Made by a program: the position numbers and the translations under genes | Notes under the pieces: model-generated | Databases searched by the model: none | The model's input: the letters and a program-made list of their open reading frames with translations, nothing else | Told to the model about the DNA's origin: nothing | In this document: in pieces, positions 5,051 through 11,503 of the stretch | Position numbering within the stretch: the first letter of the stretch is position 1 | Layout: each line of letters opens with the position of its first letter | Assembly (NCBI GenBank): GCA_016926695.1 | Contig: JAFGOB010000159.1 | Location: forward strand, 1-11,503 | Reading direction: 5' to 3' | Length of the DNA stretch: 11,503 nt | Origin: Dehalococcoidales bacterium | GTDB taxonomy: Bacteria > Chloroflexota > Dehalococcoidia > Dehalococcoidales > UBA3254

Positions 5051-5509
5051 CTAGAATCTCTGGTGGCTGAAAGACCGTTCCAATTCTCTTTCGGTATCTC
5101 TCCTGGCCAGGTCTTCTTTTTTGTTATACAGCTTCTTGCCCCTGGCAAGAGCTATCTCAAGCTTGGCATGGCTGTCTTTCAGGTACAGCCGGGTGGGCAC
5201 CAGGGTAAAGCCTTTTTGGGCTATCTTGGCCTTGAGGTTGCGGATTTCCTTTTTGTGTAAAAGCAGCTTGCGCCGGCGCAGCGGTTCATGGCTCATGTAG
5301 CTGCCGGGATCGTAACGGGCGATATGCATGTTCTCGATCCAGAGCTCACCCTTGTCATCCGGCTTGACATAAGCATCGCTAAGGTTGACAGCGCCGGCCC
5401 TTATCGACTTAATCTCGGTGCCGCGAAGGACCAATCCTGCTTCAAAGCTTTCCCCGATGAAATAATCACGAAAAGCCTTGCGGTTGGTAGCTATATTCTT
5501 GATCGTCAT
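5051..5509 (-). CDS. smpB: SsrA-binding protein SmpB
   Basis: SmpB binds the tRNA-like domain of tmRNA and brings it to the empty A site of stalled ribosomes. The 152-aa product has usual family length and all the landmarks: NRKAFRDYFIGESFEAGLVL (9-28), RGTEIKSIRAGAVNLSDAY (29-47), NMHIARYDPG, EPLRRRKLLLHKKEI, the KGFTLVPTRLYL strand and ALARGKKLYNKKEDLARRD. The basic C-terminal tail RELERSFSHQRF inserts in the mRNA channel in known structures. The start ATG at 5509 has only a weak Shine-Dalgarno (TAGG); a TATAAT lies ~10 bp upstream. It follows the glycosyltransferase gene after 117 bp, and its partner ssrA lies 634 bp downstream. Confidence 0.97.
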   Translation of the reverse strand: MTIKNIATNRKAFRDYFIGESFEAGLVLRGTEIKSIRAGAVNLSDAYVKPDDKGELWIENMHIARYDPGSYMSHEPLRRRKLLLHKKEIRNLKAKIAQKGFTLVPTRLYLKDSHAKLEIALARGKKLYNKKEDLARRDTERELERSFSHQRF

Positions 5510-5626
5510 TGCCTATCAATTATAGCATATAGCAGGACTTTCACCGAAGACGAGTGTCAAAATAGGCAAATGCCTGAATGTATTTGACTTCACCCTCACA
5601 AAATTTTAAACAATTGAAGCCGGGTG

Positions 5627-7063
5627 TCAGGTATGAATCAGATCCCTGCGGGAACGTTTTTTTCCGGCTGCTGCAATATTCTGAACGGATGCGGCTGCTA
5701 TCTCCGATGTGAAATCATCAGGAACCAATTCATTTATCGGCGGCTGCGGTGCGTCAGGTGCATACACCTGCGGCAGCAGTGTTCCCTGTATCCTTCCCTG
5801 GTTTTCCAGCTTGCTGAACAATATCCTTAAAGCGTTCTCCCAGGTAAAATAGCGGGCGGTATCCCTGGCTGAGGCGCGCATACGGCGCCTGAGGGCGGGA
5901 CTGTTTTTAAGGTACAGGATATAGTCGACCATTTCCATGGGATCGGAGGTATCAATGGTAAACGAGTTCACAAAGGGGATGGCGTAATCTTCCCCGGTGC
6001 TGCCGGTGAATACTATTCCTCCGGCGGCCATGGCTTCCAGCCCTACGATTCCAAAGGGCTCATGACCGCTGTTGGCCAGCACCGCGTCCGATGCCCTGTA
6101 CATCACCGACAGAAAATCCAGGGGCAGTGAAAAACGGATATTAATGATATCCGCCGGCATAGCCGCCGCCAGGGCTGAAGCATAAGAATCATTATAATTA
6201 TGATCGATCACCGCGTCCTTGACAACCAGCCCCAGATCGCAGGCTTTTTTGAGGACCTCATGTCCGTAAGATTCCATCCCTCCCCTGGCCAGCAGGGTTG
6301 TCCTGAGACCCCTTTCCTTCAAATGAGCGACAGCTTTTACGGCTTCCATCCAGCGTTTGTCGGGGTCCCACCTGGCAATCTTGCAGAGCAGGATATCGCT
6401 CCCCAGCGCTTTCCTCAGTGAATCCGCCGCATTATCGTCAACTTGTTTAAGCAGGCTGCGGGGTATCCCGTTGGGAATAACCAGGGGATTAATCCGGTTG
6501 TGCTGCATGACGTTCTTCATATACCGGCTGACGCTGGTGAGGGTAGCAGCATTACTCAGCCTGGACCAGTCGATGCGGTTAAAGGAGTAAGTGTTATTGG
6601 CGTTCCAGAAGACTATAGCGCTTTGCCGTAAATTCCGGTTTAAGAGTATATTGTTCAACCGGCAGAGGGCTTCGGCTGTCTGCCATTCCTCTCCGAGTAC
6701 CACCGCCAGTTTCCCGCCTGCTGCCGCAGGCGCGATAATATGATCTGCCAGAAAGGGCGGCAGGGAGTCGTTGAAATCGCTGAGTTTGGCTTCTTCACCG
6801 TCATAGACACCTGCTCTATGATAGCTGCTGATCCACTGACACCAGCGGTGCAGTACCAGTTTACCTTCCTCCAGTTTTTCCTCGCCTGGAAGGTCGGGAT
6901 CGCCGATAAAGAACAGGTGTGTTTCATATCCCGATGCAGCCAGCGTGTGGGAGAGGTGCTGCATGCGCACGCCCAGACCTCCGGCCAGCGAGTAAGGATC
7001 AGGACCTTCAAAAGATACCAGGACAAAAACTGTATTTTGAGTATTGATATTGCTGTGTTTCAT
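5627..7063 (-). CDS. Glycosyltransferase, GT-B fold, GT4/glycogen synthase-like
   Basis: The 478-aa protein looks like a retaining GT-B glycosyltransferase. Seen in order: the N-terminal nucleotide-fold strand TVFVLVSFEGPDPYSLAGGLG (11-31) with the Gly-rich donor loop, the linker motif VSRYMKNV (178-185), VIPNGI (195-200), KIARWDPDKRW (228-238) with the phosphate-binding Arg/Lys pair, and the E-x7-E motif at E335 to E343 (HEPFGIVGLEAMA). The C-terminal ~60 residues look unstructured. There are no membrane spans. The donor and acceptor cannot be told by eye. I chose the ATG at 7063, with GGTGA 5 nt upstream, over an in-frame GTG at 7123 that lacks a Shine-Dalgarno. It is the first gene of the minus-strand block and divergent from the DUF4031-like gene. 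Confidence 0.85.
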   Translation of the reverse strand: MKHSNINTQNTVFVLVSFEGPDPYSLAGGLGVRMQHLSHTLAASGYETHLFFIGDPDLPGEEKLEEGKLVLHRWCQWISSYHRAGVYDGEEAKLSDFNDSLPPFLADHIIAPAAAGGKLAVVLGEEWQTAEALCRLNNILLNRNLRQSAIVFWNANNTYSFNRIDWSRLSNAATLTSVSRYMKNVMQHNRINPLVIPNGIPRSLLKQVDDNAADSLRKALGSDILLCKIARWDPDKRWMEAVKAVAHLKERGLRTTLLARGGMESYGHEVLKKACDLGLVVKDAVIDHNYNDSYASALAAAMPADIINIRFSLPLDFLSVMYRASDAVLANSGHEPFGIVGLEAMAAGGIVFTGSTGEDYAIPFVNSFTIDTSDPMEMVDYILYLKNSPALRRRMRASARDTARYFTWENALRILFSKLENQGRIQGTLLPQVYAPDAPQPPINELVPDDFTSEIAAASVQNIAAAGKKRSRRDLIHT

Positions 7064-7168
7064 TCGGGTCACCACGATAAGAGAGTGTCCGGATTTCTTC
7101 CGTACCTTATTATATTTTATCACCGCCAGATTAAAATTGTGTTAAAAATACATTAAGGAAATATAAAA

Positions 7169-7564
7169 ATGCAGGAAAAATTTGCCTGTCTCTACGGAGG
7201 GCCTTTCCGTTTGACAGCCCTGTGGAAACGGAATTATAATACCTCAAGTTTTATGGTTAAAATTCATCTTTTCAGCGGTTTTGAAAACAGTCGTCTTAAG
7301 ATCGAACGGAACACGCCGCTGGGGCATCTGTACAGCGATTCCAGCAGGGAAGAGTTGCTGGAGGCTGCGCGTATAGTTGGAGTAAATGAACAGTGCCTCC
7401 AGAACAGCCGCGGGTTCTATCACTTCGATCTCTGGGGTAGACCGCTGCTTAAAGCCCGGCTTTTCTTTCCGCATGTCACCAACCGGGAGTTATACCGGGA
7501 TTTACAGATAGTACGCGATCAGTACCGGTATGGTGTGCCGGTTTCCATCTGCGAGGAAACGTAA
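7169..7564 (+). CDS. DUF4031-like protein
   Basis: The segment PLGHLYSDSSREELLEAARIVGV (50-72), followed by GFYHFDLWGRPLLKARLFF (82-100), matches the pattern I know from DUF4031: an early conserved His with S/D, a helix, then H-[YF]-D-L and later K-A-x-x-x-G. The function of that family is not established. The ATG at 7169 has AAGGAA about 9 nt upstream; an internal ATG at 7253 (MVKIHLF) gives a more family-like N-terminus but has no Shine-Dalgarno. The 131-aa protein has no signal or membrane segment. It is divergent from the glycosyltransferase with a short shared intergenic region. Confidence 0.6.
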   Translation: MQEKFACLYGGPFRLTALWKRNYNTSSFMVKIHLFSGFENSRLKIERNTPLGHLYSDSSREELLEAARIVGVNEQCLQNSRGFYHFDLWGRPLLKARLFFPHVTNRELYRDLQIVRDQYRYGVPVSICEET

Positions 7565-7601
7565 TACCTGATTTTATGAATGCCTTGAAATTGGTTTTTA
7601 C

Positions 7602-7660
7602 CCCTCACCTTCTTATTCCTCTCCCGCGTTGGGGAGAGGAAAGTTGAGGAGAAGGAGGCT
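7602..7660. repeat. Dispersed hairpin repeat, copy 2
   Basis: The first 24 bp are identical to 4865-4888. The hairpin has 10-bp arms, TTCCTCTCCC (7616-7625) and GGGAGAGGAA (7632-7641), with a 6-nt loop. The right flank is AGTTGAGGAGAAGGAGGCT. It lies downstream of the DUF4031-like gene and could act as a transcript end or stabiliser, but no T-run follows. Confidence 0.75.
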
Positions 7661-7773
7661 AATTCCCAGGCATCAAGGGGCGAGGAAAAGGAGAGAAGGA
7701 AAATCCATCTCCAGTCTTCCTTTAAAATAAGGAATAAGCTGGTTGGTGAAACAACCTAACACGTTCTTTTACC

Positions 7774-7808
7774 TTGAGAGGAGAGGAAGGTTGGGGGAGA
7801 AGGAGGCT
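7774..7808. repeat. Half copy of the hairpin repeat supplying a ribosome binding site
   Basis: TTGAGAGGAGAGGAAGG-TTGGGGGAGAAGGAGGCT matches the right half of copy 2 (7629-7660) with few changes. Its AAGGAGG (7800-7806) lies 6 nt before the SDR ATG and is that gene's Shine-Dalgarno. An in-frame TTG at 7774 would add 13 residues made only of repeat sequence and is not a likely start. A small hairpin GGTTG/CAACC (7741-7756) lies just upstream. Confidence 0.6.
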
Positions 7809-7812
7809 TGCT

Positions 7813-8595
7813 ATGAGTGTACATAGCACGGAACACAGCCTGGAAGGCCGTACTGCACTTGTTACGGGCGGCAGGAGGGGGATAGGCAAGGCTATCGGCA
7901 TAGCCCTGGCCAGGGCAGGCGCCGATATCGCTCTCTGCGATATTGTGGCTGAGGACGGAAGGCTGGAAGCGGCCGCGGAGGAAATCCGCCAGATGGGCAG
8001 GCGTTCTCTGGGCATACAGGCGGATATTTCCCTGGAAGCCGGCGTCGAGACAATGATATCCGGTACGGTCGATTGTTTCCACAATATAGATATCCTGGTC
8101 AACTGTGCAGGTATATGGCTGCCCGGTCAGACCCTGATCGAATGCGGCCTGGAAAACTGGGACAGGGTGATAGATACCAACCTGAGGGGCACTTTCCTGT
8201 GCTGCCGGGCAGCGGGCAGTCTGATGGCGGAGCGAAAACAGGGCAACATTATTAATGTAGCATCGCAGGTGGGGCTGACCGCCGGGAAGGGCATAGGCGC
8301 ATACTCAATCTCCAAGGCGGCCATTATTATGCTTACCCGCCAACTGGCGCTGGAGCTGGCCGGATACAATATCCGGGTGAACGCGCTTGCCCCCGGTGTT
8401 GTCAAGACCGATTTCAATGCAGGCTTCTGGAAAGACCCGCAGGTTGAAAAAAGATCGGCCGGAATGGTCCCGCTGGGCAGACTGGCTGAGCCGGAGGATA
8501 TCGCTGATTGCGCCGTATTCCTGGCCTCGGATGCCTCCAGATACGTAACCGGCGAGGTACTGGCGGTAAATGGAGGCTGGCAACCGGGGGGATGA
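7813..8595 (+). CDS. Short-chain dehydrogenase/reductase (SDR)
   Basis: This 260-aa classical SDR carries TGGRRGIG (18-25) for dinucleotide binding, NCAG (97-100), N123 in TNLRG, the catalytic Ser151 in INVAS, and Y164-S-I-S-K168. Asp43 at the end of the second strand (LCDI) favours NAD(H) over NADP(H). Length and the C-terminal NGGW ending fit FabG-like and 3-hydroxyacid dehydrogenases. The ATG at 7813 has AAGGAGG 6 nt upstream. A short-chain carboxylate transporter follows after 76 bp without a terminator, so a 3-hydroxybutyrate dehydrogenase-like role is tempting. The sequence alone does not exclude a 3-oxoacyl reductase or sugar-acid dehydrogenase. Confidence 0.9.
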   Translation: MSVHSTEHSLEGRTALVTGGRRGIGKAIGIALARAGADIALCDIVAEDGRLEAAAEEIRQMGRRSLGIQADISLEAGVETMISGTVDCFHNIDILVNCAGIWLPGQTLIECGLENWDRVIDTNLRGTFLCCRAAGSLMAERKQGNIINVASQVGLTAGKGIGAYSISKAAIIMLTRQLALELAGYNIRVNALAPGVVKTDFNAGFWKDPQVEKRSAGMVPLGRLAEPEDIADCAVFLASDASRYVTGEVLAVNGGWQPGG

Positions 8596-8671
8596 GGGTG
8601 TATCGTTCTGTCTCTCTTTAACCTGTACTAAAAATTTTAAGATACAAGATAAGAGTCATTAAAACCAGAAG

Positions 8672-10075
8672 ATGTCAGTTATGAAAGCCAGGCCTGAATA
8701 TTCCGGGAGAATGATAGCTCCCATTGAGAAAATGGGGTACGTAGTATCCCGTAACGTCGAGAAATGGTTTCCCGATCCCTTTATCTTCGCGATAATCCTG
8801 CTGGTGCTGGTATTTATCGTTGCCGGCGTTGTGGAGCAGCGTAATCCTTACCTCCTGATGCAGGATATGTACCAGGGTTTCTGGTCGTTCCTCTCCTTTG
8901 CCATGCAGATGTGTATCATCCTGGTAACAGGGTATGCCCTGGCCTTTCATCCCAGGGTACGGCGGGGCATCGCCTGGCTTTGCACTTTGCCCCGCAACGG
9001 CAAACAGGCTGCCGCCCTGGTAGCCCTGGGTTCCTGTGTTTTTAGCTGGGTCAACTGGGGTCTGGGTTTAATTGTGGGCGCCAGCCTGGCAAGGGAAATG
9101 GGCAGGCAGTCCTATGTACGCAGGCTGACCGTACATTATCCTGTATTATGTGCGGCGGGTTATACCGGCCTTGGCACGATCTGGCACTGGGGACTTTCAG
9201 GTTCGGCCCCTTTGCTGGTTACCGCGGAAGGCAACTTTTTGGAAAAGACCATCGGCATCGTACCGGTATCCCAGACCATATTCAGTCAGTACTCCCTGTA
9301 TAACAGCCTGATCATGCTGGTCTTCGCGGTACTGGTCTGCTATCTCCTTCATCCCTCTGCTTCCGGATGCCGCGGTATAGAATACTACGCTCCAGCACTG
9401 ATTGAGAAAGAGGAAGACACCAGAAATAACGGGGAAAAACGCTTTTTGGCGGACAGGCTGGAGAACAGCCCCTGGCTGGCATTGGTAGTGGTGGTACTGA
9501 TGGCCGGATCCATGGTTTACTGGTTCAGCACAAAGGGATTCATGAGGGGCCTGGACATCAACGCCGTCAATTTTTGTTTTATACTGGCAGGATTTATCGT
9601 GTATCTTAACCCGGTCAGGTATATGAGAGCGGTTTATCAGGCTGCCGGAGAGGTAGGAGGGATAATACTACAGTTTCCCTTTTATGCCGGGATCCAGGGA
9701 GTAATGATGTATTCGGGTCTGGGGGCCACCATAGCCGCCGGACTGGTTAAAGTCGCCTCCCCTTTAATATATCCGGTGATCGCCCTGCTGGTGGCAGCCA
9801 TAAGCAATATCTTTATTCCTTCAGGCGGGGGCGAGTTCCTGGCTGTAGGTGAATCGATCAGCCGTGCCGGTGTTGCCCTGGGCGTACCGGCGGGCAAGTT
9901 CATCACGGCTTACGCGGCGGGGGATGCCTGGACCAACCTTTTTAATCCATTCTGGGCCATACCACTGCTGGCTATTACCCGCATCAAAGCCAGGGAAATG
10001 TTCGGTTCATGTATCGTTATCATGATCCTGGCTGTAATACCGCTTGCCCTAGGTTTAACCTTTGTGCCTTATTAG
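8672..10075 (+). CDS. atoE: AtoE-type short-chain fatty acid transporter
   Basis: The 467-aa integral membrane protein resembles the AtoE short-chain fatty acid transporter family, which moves acetoacetate, butyrate and related acids across the cytoplasmic membrane. About ten hydrophobic spans are visible, for example IFAIILLVLVFIVAGVV (38-54), MQMCIILVTGYALAF (78-92), CVFSWVNWGLGLIVGASLA, YNSLIMLVFAVLVCYLL and PWLALVVVVLMAGSMVYW. Family-type re-entrant motifs are HWGLSGSAPLL and FIPSGGGEF, and NPFWAIPLLAI is near the C-terminus. Well-known members have SGGGQWAVQGP where this has SGGGEFLAVGE, so substrate preference may differ. A hydrophilic loop EKEEDTRNNGEKRF lies mid-protein. The start at 8672 has a poor Shine-Dalgarno; Met4 (8681) is possible. 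It is probably co-transcribed with the SDR. Confidence 0.85.
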   Translation: MSVMKARPEYSGRMIAPIEKMGYVVSRNVEKWFPDPFIFAIILLVLVFIVAGVVEQRNPYLLMQDMYQGFWSFLSFAMQMCIILVTGYALAFHPRVRRGIAWLCTLPRNGKQAAALVALGSCVFSWVNWGLGLIVGASLAREMGRQSYVRRLTVHYPVLCAAGYTGLGTIWHWGLSGSAPLLVTAEGNFLEKTIGIVPVSQTIFSQYSLYNSLIMLVFAVLVCYLLHPSASGCRGIEYYAPALIEKEEDTRNNGEKRFLADRLENSPWLALVVVVLMAGSMVYWFSTKGFMRGLDINAVNFCFILAGFIVYLNPVRYMRAVYQAAGEVGGIILQFPFYAGIQGVMMYSGLGATIAAGLVKVASPLIYPVIALLVAAISNIFIPSGGGEFLAVGESISRAGVALGVPAGKFITAYAAGDAWTNLFNPFWAIPLLAITRIKAREMFGSCIVIMILAVIPLALGLTFVPY

Positions 10076-10205
10076 TCCGGTTAATCGTCCCCCGGCGATC
10101 TGTTACAGGTAACATCATTCAGCAGCCTGCATATAGAATTGTTTTTCAATACAGGTCCTGACGGATTATATTCTTGAAAAATCCGGGAAGTTCTCCTGTC
10201 AATCG

Positions 10206-10247
10206 AGTACTAACGTACTTGGTTAATGCACAGTATTCCTGTATTAT
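10206..10247 (+). promoter_or_regulatory. Probable promoter of the surface-protein gene, with operator-like palindrome
   Basis: TTGGTT (10219-10224) and TATTAT (10242-10247) are spaced by 17 bp. The inverted repeat AGTAC-TAAC-GTACT (10206-10219) touches the -35 box. Further upstream are TGTTAC-AG-GTAACA (10101-10114) and a nested pair of arms, ACAGG/CCTGT (10151, 10195) and CGGATT/AATCCG (10162, 10180). The ~115-nt leader would contain a tiny frame, MQARYVIV (10294-10320), with GGAG ahead of it. No known riboswitch class is recognised. Confidence 0.4.
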
Positions 10248-10362
10248 TATAGATAGCTTTTCGAAAAAATAAATAATAAGATGGAGTGTATTTATGCAGG
10301 CCAGATATGTTATTGTTTAGAATGATAATAAGAGTACAGGTAATATTCAAGGAGTGGATACA

Positions 10363-11503
10363 TTGAAGCGGAGGATAGCGCAAACTACAGGCCTTCTGGT
10401 TTCAATTTTGATGTTATCAGGTCTTTTATTCCCGGTTGCACCGGTCGCAGCCAATGACGGAACAGTTGATATTCTTCTCTCACCTGCATCCGGTACATTT
10501 ATTTCAGGCGAAAATTATACGGTAACCGTTACAGCCCAATGTGGAGATCAGGCCGTTCACGGCATTGATATTTATATTGATTTTGACCCTGCTTATCTGG
10601 CATACCAGGCGTCTGAGGCTGGTGCTTATTTACCCGAAGAACTAAAAAGCCCTGAATATAACAATGTTGACGGTACTTTTGAGTTCAGCGCAGGTAAATT
10701 AAACTCTCCGCCCAGCGGTGAATTTACCGTAATAAGCATAACCTTCCAGGCTATTAGCGCCGTTACAAATACGGCGATAGGTTTCAGTACGTCCGGAGAT
10801 AGAGAAACCATGGTGGTGTGGGGGGAGGAAAACATTACGGGTGAGTTGACCGGAGGGGAATATACCATACTGGAGCGGCCCGAAGTGATTTCCGTAGAGC
10901 CGGCTGATGAATCGGAGGATGTGGGGGTAGATACAGCGGTGGTGCTGACGTTCAGCAAGGCCATGAATGAGGCGGCGACGGAGGGCGCCTTCAGCATAAT
11001 GCCTGCGGTAGAAGGCGGATTCAACTGGAATATTGAAAGCACGGAGATGACCTTTGATCCGGATGAAGACCTGGATGGGAGCGTCCAGTATACGGTGACG
11101 TTGAGCACGGCGGCGGAGGATTTTGAAGGGGTACCGCTGTCAGAAGAATTTGTATCGGCCTTTACGACGGAGAAGACACTTGAGGAGATAAAGGTAACGC
11201 CGGAAGATATCAGCATTCCAAAGGGCGGTACATATCAGTTCACGGTGACTCCAACCTATACGGACGGAACGCACACGCCCATGCCTGAGATTGAATGGTC
11301 GAGCTCCGACGATAACAAGGTGAGCATAGACCAAAATGGTCTGGCGACAGCCGAAAACGTGACGGAAGCGGCGGTGACGATAAAGGCGGCCTGCGGAGAG
11401 ATAGAAGGCATCGCCGCCATGAGTGTGACTGAGGCTGAGCTGCTCAGTCTGGAGATAGATCCCGGGGAAGCGACCAGGGCCAAAGGTCTGACGCAGCAGT
11501 TCA
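10363..11503 (+). CDS. Secreted surface protein with cohesin-like, Big_5 and Big_2 domains (3' end outside window)
   Basis: The frame starts at a TTG (10363) with AAGGAG 8 nt upstream and stays open for 380 codons to the window edge. Residues 1-30 form a Sec signal peptide (KRR, hydrophobic core LLVSILMLSGLLF, cleavage near VAA-ND). Residues ~34-168 look cohesin-like: VDILLSPASG, VHGIDIYIDFDPAYLAYQ, then VISITFQAISAVTNTAIGF. Residues ~173-270 are a Big_5/SbsA-type Ig-like domain (VISVEPADESEDVGVDTAVV, LTFSKAMNEA, ending SAFTTEK). Residues ~273-358 are a Big_2 domain (LEEIKVTPEDISIPKGGTYQ, EIEWSSSDDNKVSIDQNG-LAT), and a second begins at ~361 (LLSLEIDPGEATRAKGLTQQ). The product is probably a cell-wall or S-layer associated repeat protein. 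Codons shift to mostly G-ending (GTG, ACG, GCG, GAG) from about residue 150 on, unlike the N-terminal part. Confidence 0.88.
   Translation, partial: MKRRIAQTTGLLVSILMLSGLLFPVAPVAANDGTVDILLSPASGTFISGENYTVTVTAQCGDQAVHGIDIYIDFDPAYLAYQASEAGAYLPEELKSPEYNNVDGTFEFSAGKLNSPPSGEFTVISITFQAISAVTNTAIGFSTSGDRETMVVWGEENITGELTGGEYTILERPEVISVEPADESEDVGVDTAVVLTFSKAMNEAATEGAFSIMPAVEGGFNWNIESTEMTFDPDEDLDGSVQYTVTLSTAAEDFEGVPLSEEFVSAFTTEKTLEEIKVTPEDISIPKGGTYQFTVTPTYTDGTHTPMPEIEWSSSDDNKVSIDQNGLATAENVTEAAVTIKAACGEIEGIAAMSVTEAELLSLEIDPGEATRAKGLTQQF

Noticed and set aside
5510..5626. AGGCA/TGCCT hairpin and a TTGACA box between the glycosyltransferase and smpB genes
   Set aside because: The stem is 5 bp with a 2-nt loop, and TTGACA is about 30 bp from the nearest TATAAT, so neither a terminator nor a promoter is convincing.
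7722..8102. Minus-strand frames across the SDR start
   Set aside because: They are antisense to a complete SDR with all catalytic motifs and have no homology signal.
10626..11216. 196-aa minus-strand frame, very rich in Ser/Thr/Val
   Set aside because: It is the antisense shadow of the surface-protein frame, which has a signal peptide, ribosome binding site and domain matches.

Overview
The window looks like chromosomal DNA of a Gram-positive, probably anaerobic Firmicute (Clostridia-like). The evidence is the adjacent smpB/ssrA pair, strong AGGAGG-type ribosome binding sites with ATG, GTG and TTG starts, sigma-A type promoters, a short-chain fatty acid transporter of the AtoE family, and a secreted cohesin-like/Big-domain surface protein. 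This placement is inference; no rRNA or other marker is present.

Left third (1-4060): an accessory region downstream of the tmRNA gene. The far left holds a textbook leftward promoter inside an inverted-repeat operator, serving a gene beyond position 1. Next comes an AbiE type IV toxin-antitoxin pair on the minus strand. The antitoxin gene (abiEi) is intact. The toxin gene (abiEii) has an in-frame amber codon and a changed catalytic Asp, while 90 further family-like codons remain readable after the stop. Between abiE and position 2450 lie a decayed minus-strand gene remnant (1994-2191) and a copy of a ~105-bp repeat whose 40-bp perfect core contains the last 18 nt of ssrA. The second copy (3975-4078) is at the true 3' end of ssrA. 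Together they bracket a ~1.7-kb insert with a RelBE/ParE-type toxin-antitoxin pair, an unrecognised 258-aa protein and a possible small minus-strand ORF. I read this as a remnant of an integrative element at the ssrA 3' end; no integrase is visible.

Middle (4061-7564): a minus-strand housekeeping block reads GT4-type glycosyltransferase, smpB, a 78-aa zinc-ribbon-like protein, then ssrA. SmpB and tmRNA act together to rescue stalled ribosomes. A DUF4031-like protein is divergent from the glycosyltransferase.

Right (7565-11503): a stretch of dispersed hairpin repeats leads into a plus-strand pair, an SDR oxidoreductase and an AtoE-type carboxylate transporter, which suggests short-chain (hydroxy/keto) acid metabolism. 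After an intergenic stretch (10076-10362) with a promoter and several short inverted repeats comes a TTG-started secreted surface protein that runs off the window.

Gene-free stretches: 1-323 holds the promoter, operator and hairpin described and otherwise nothing I recognise. 1841-2454 holds the abiE control region, the gene remnant, the repeat and the toxin-antitoxin promoter. 3770-4060 holds the possible small ORF and the repeat. 4772-5050 and 7565-7812 hold hairpin repeats. No tRNA, rRNA, CRISPR array or convincing intrinsic terminator was seen.
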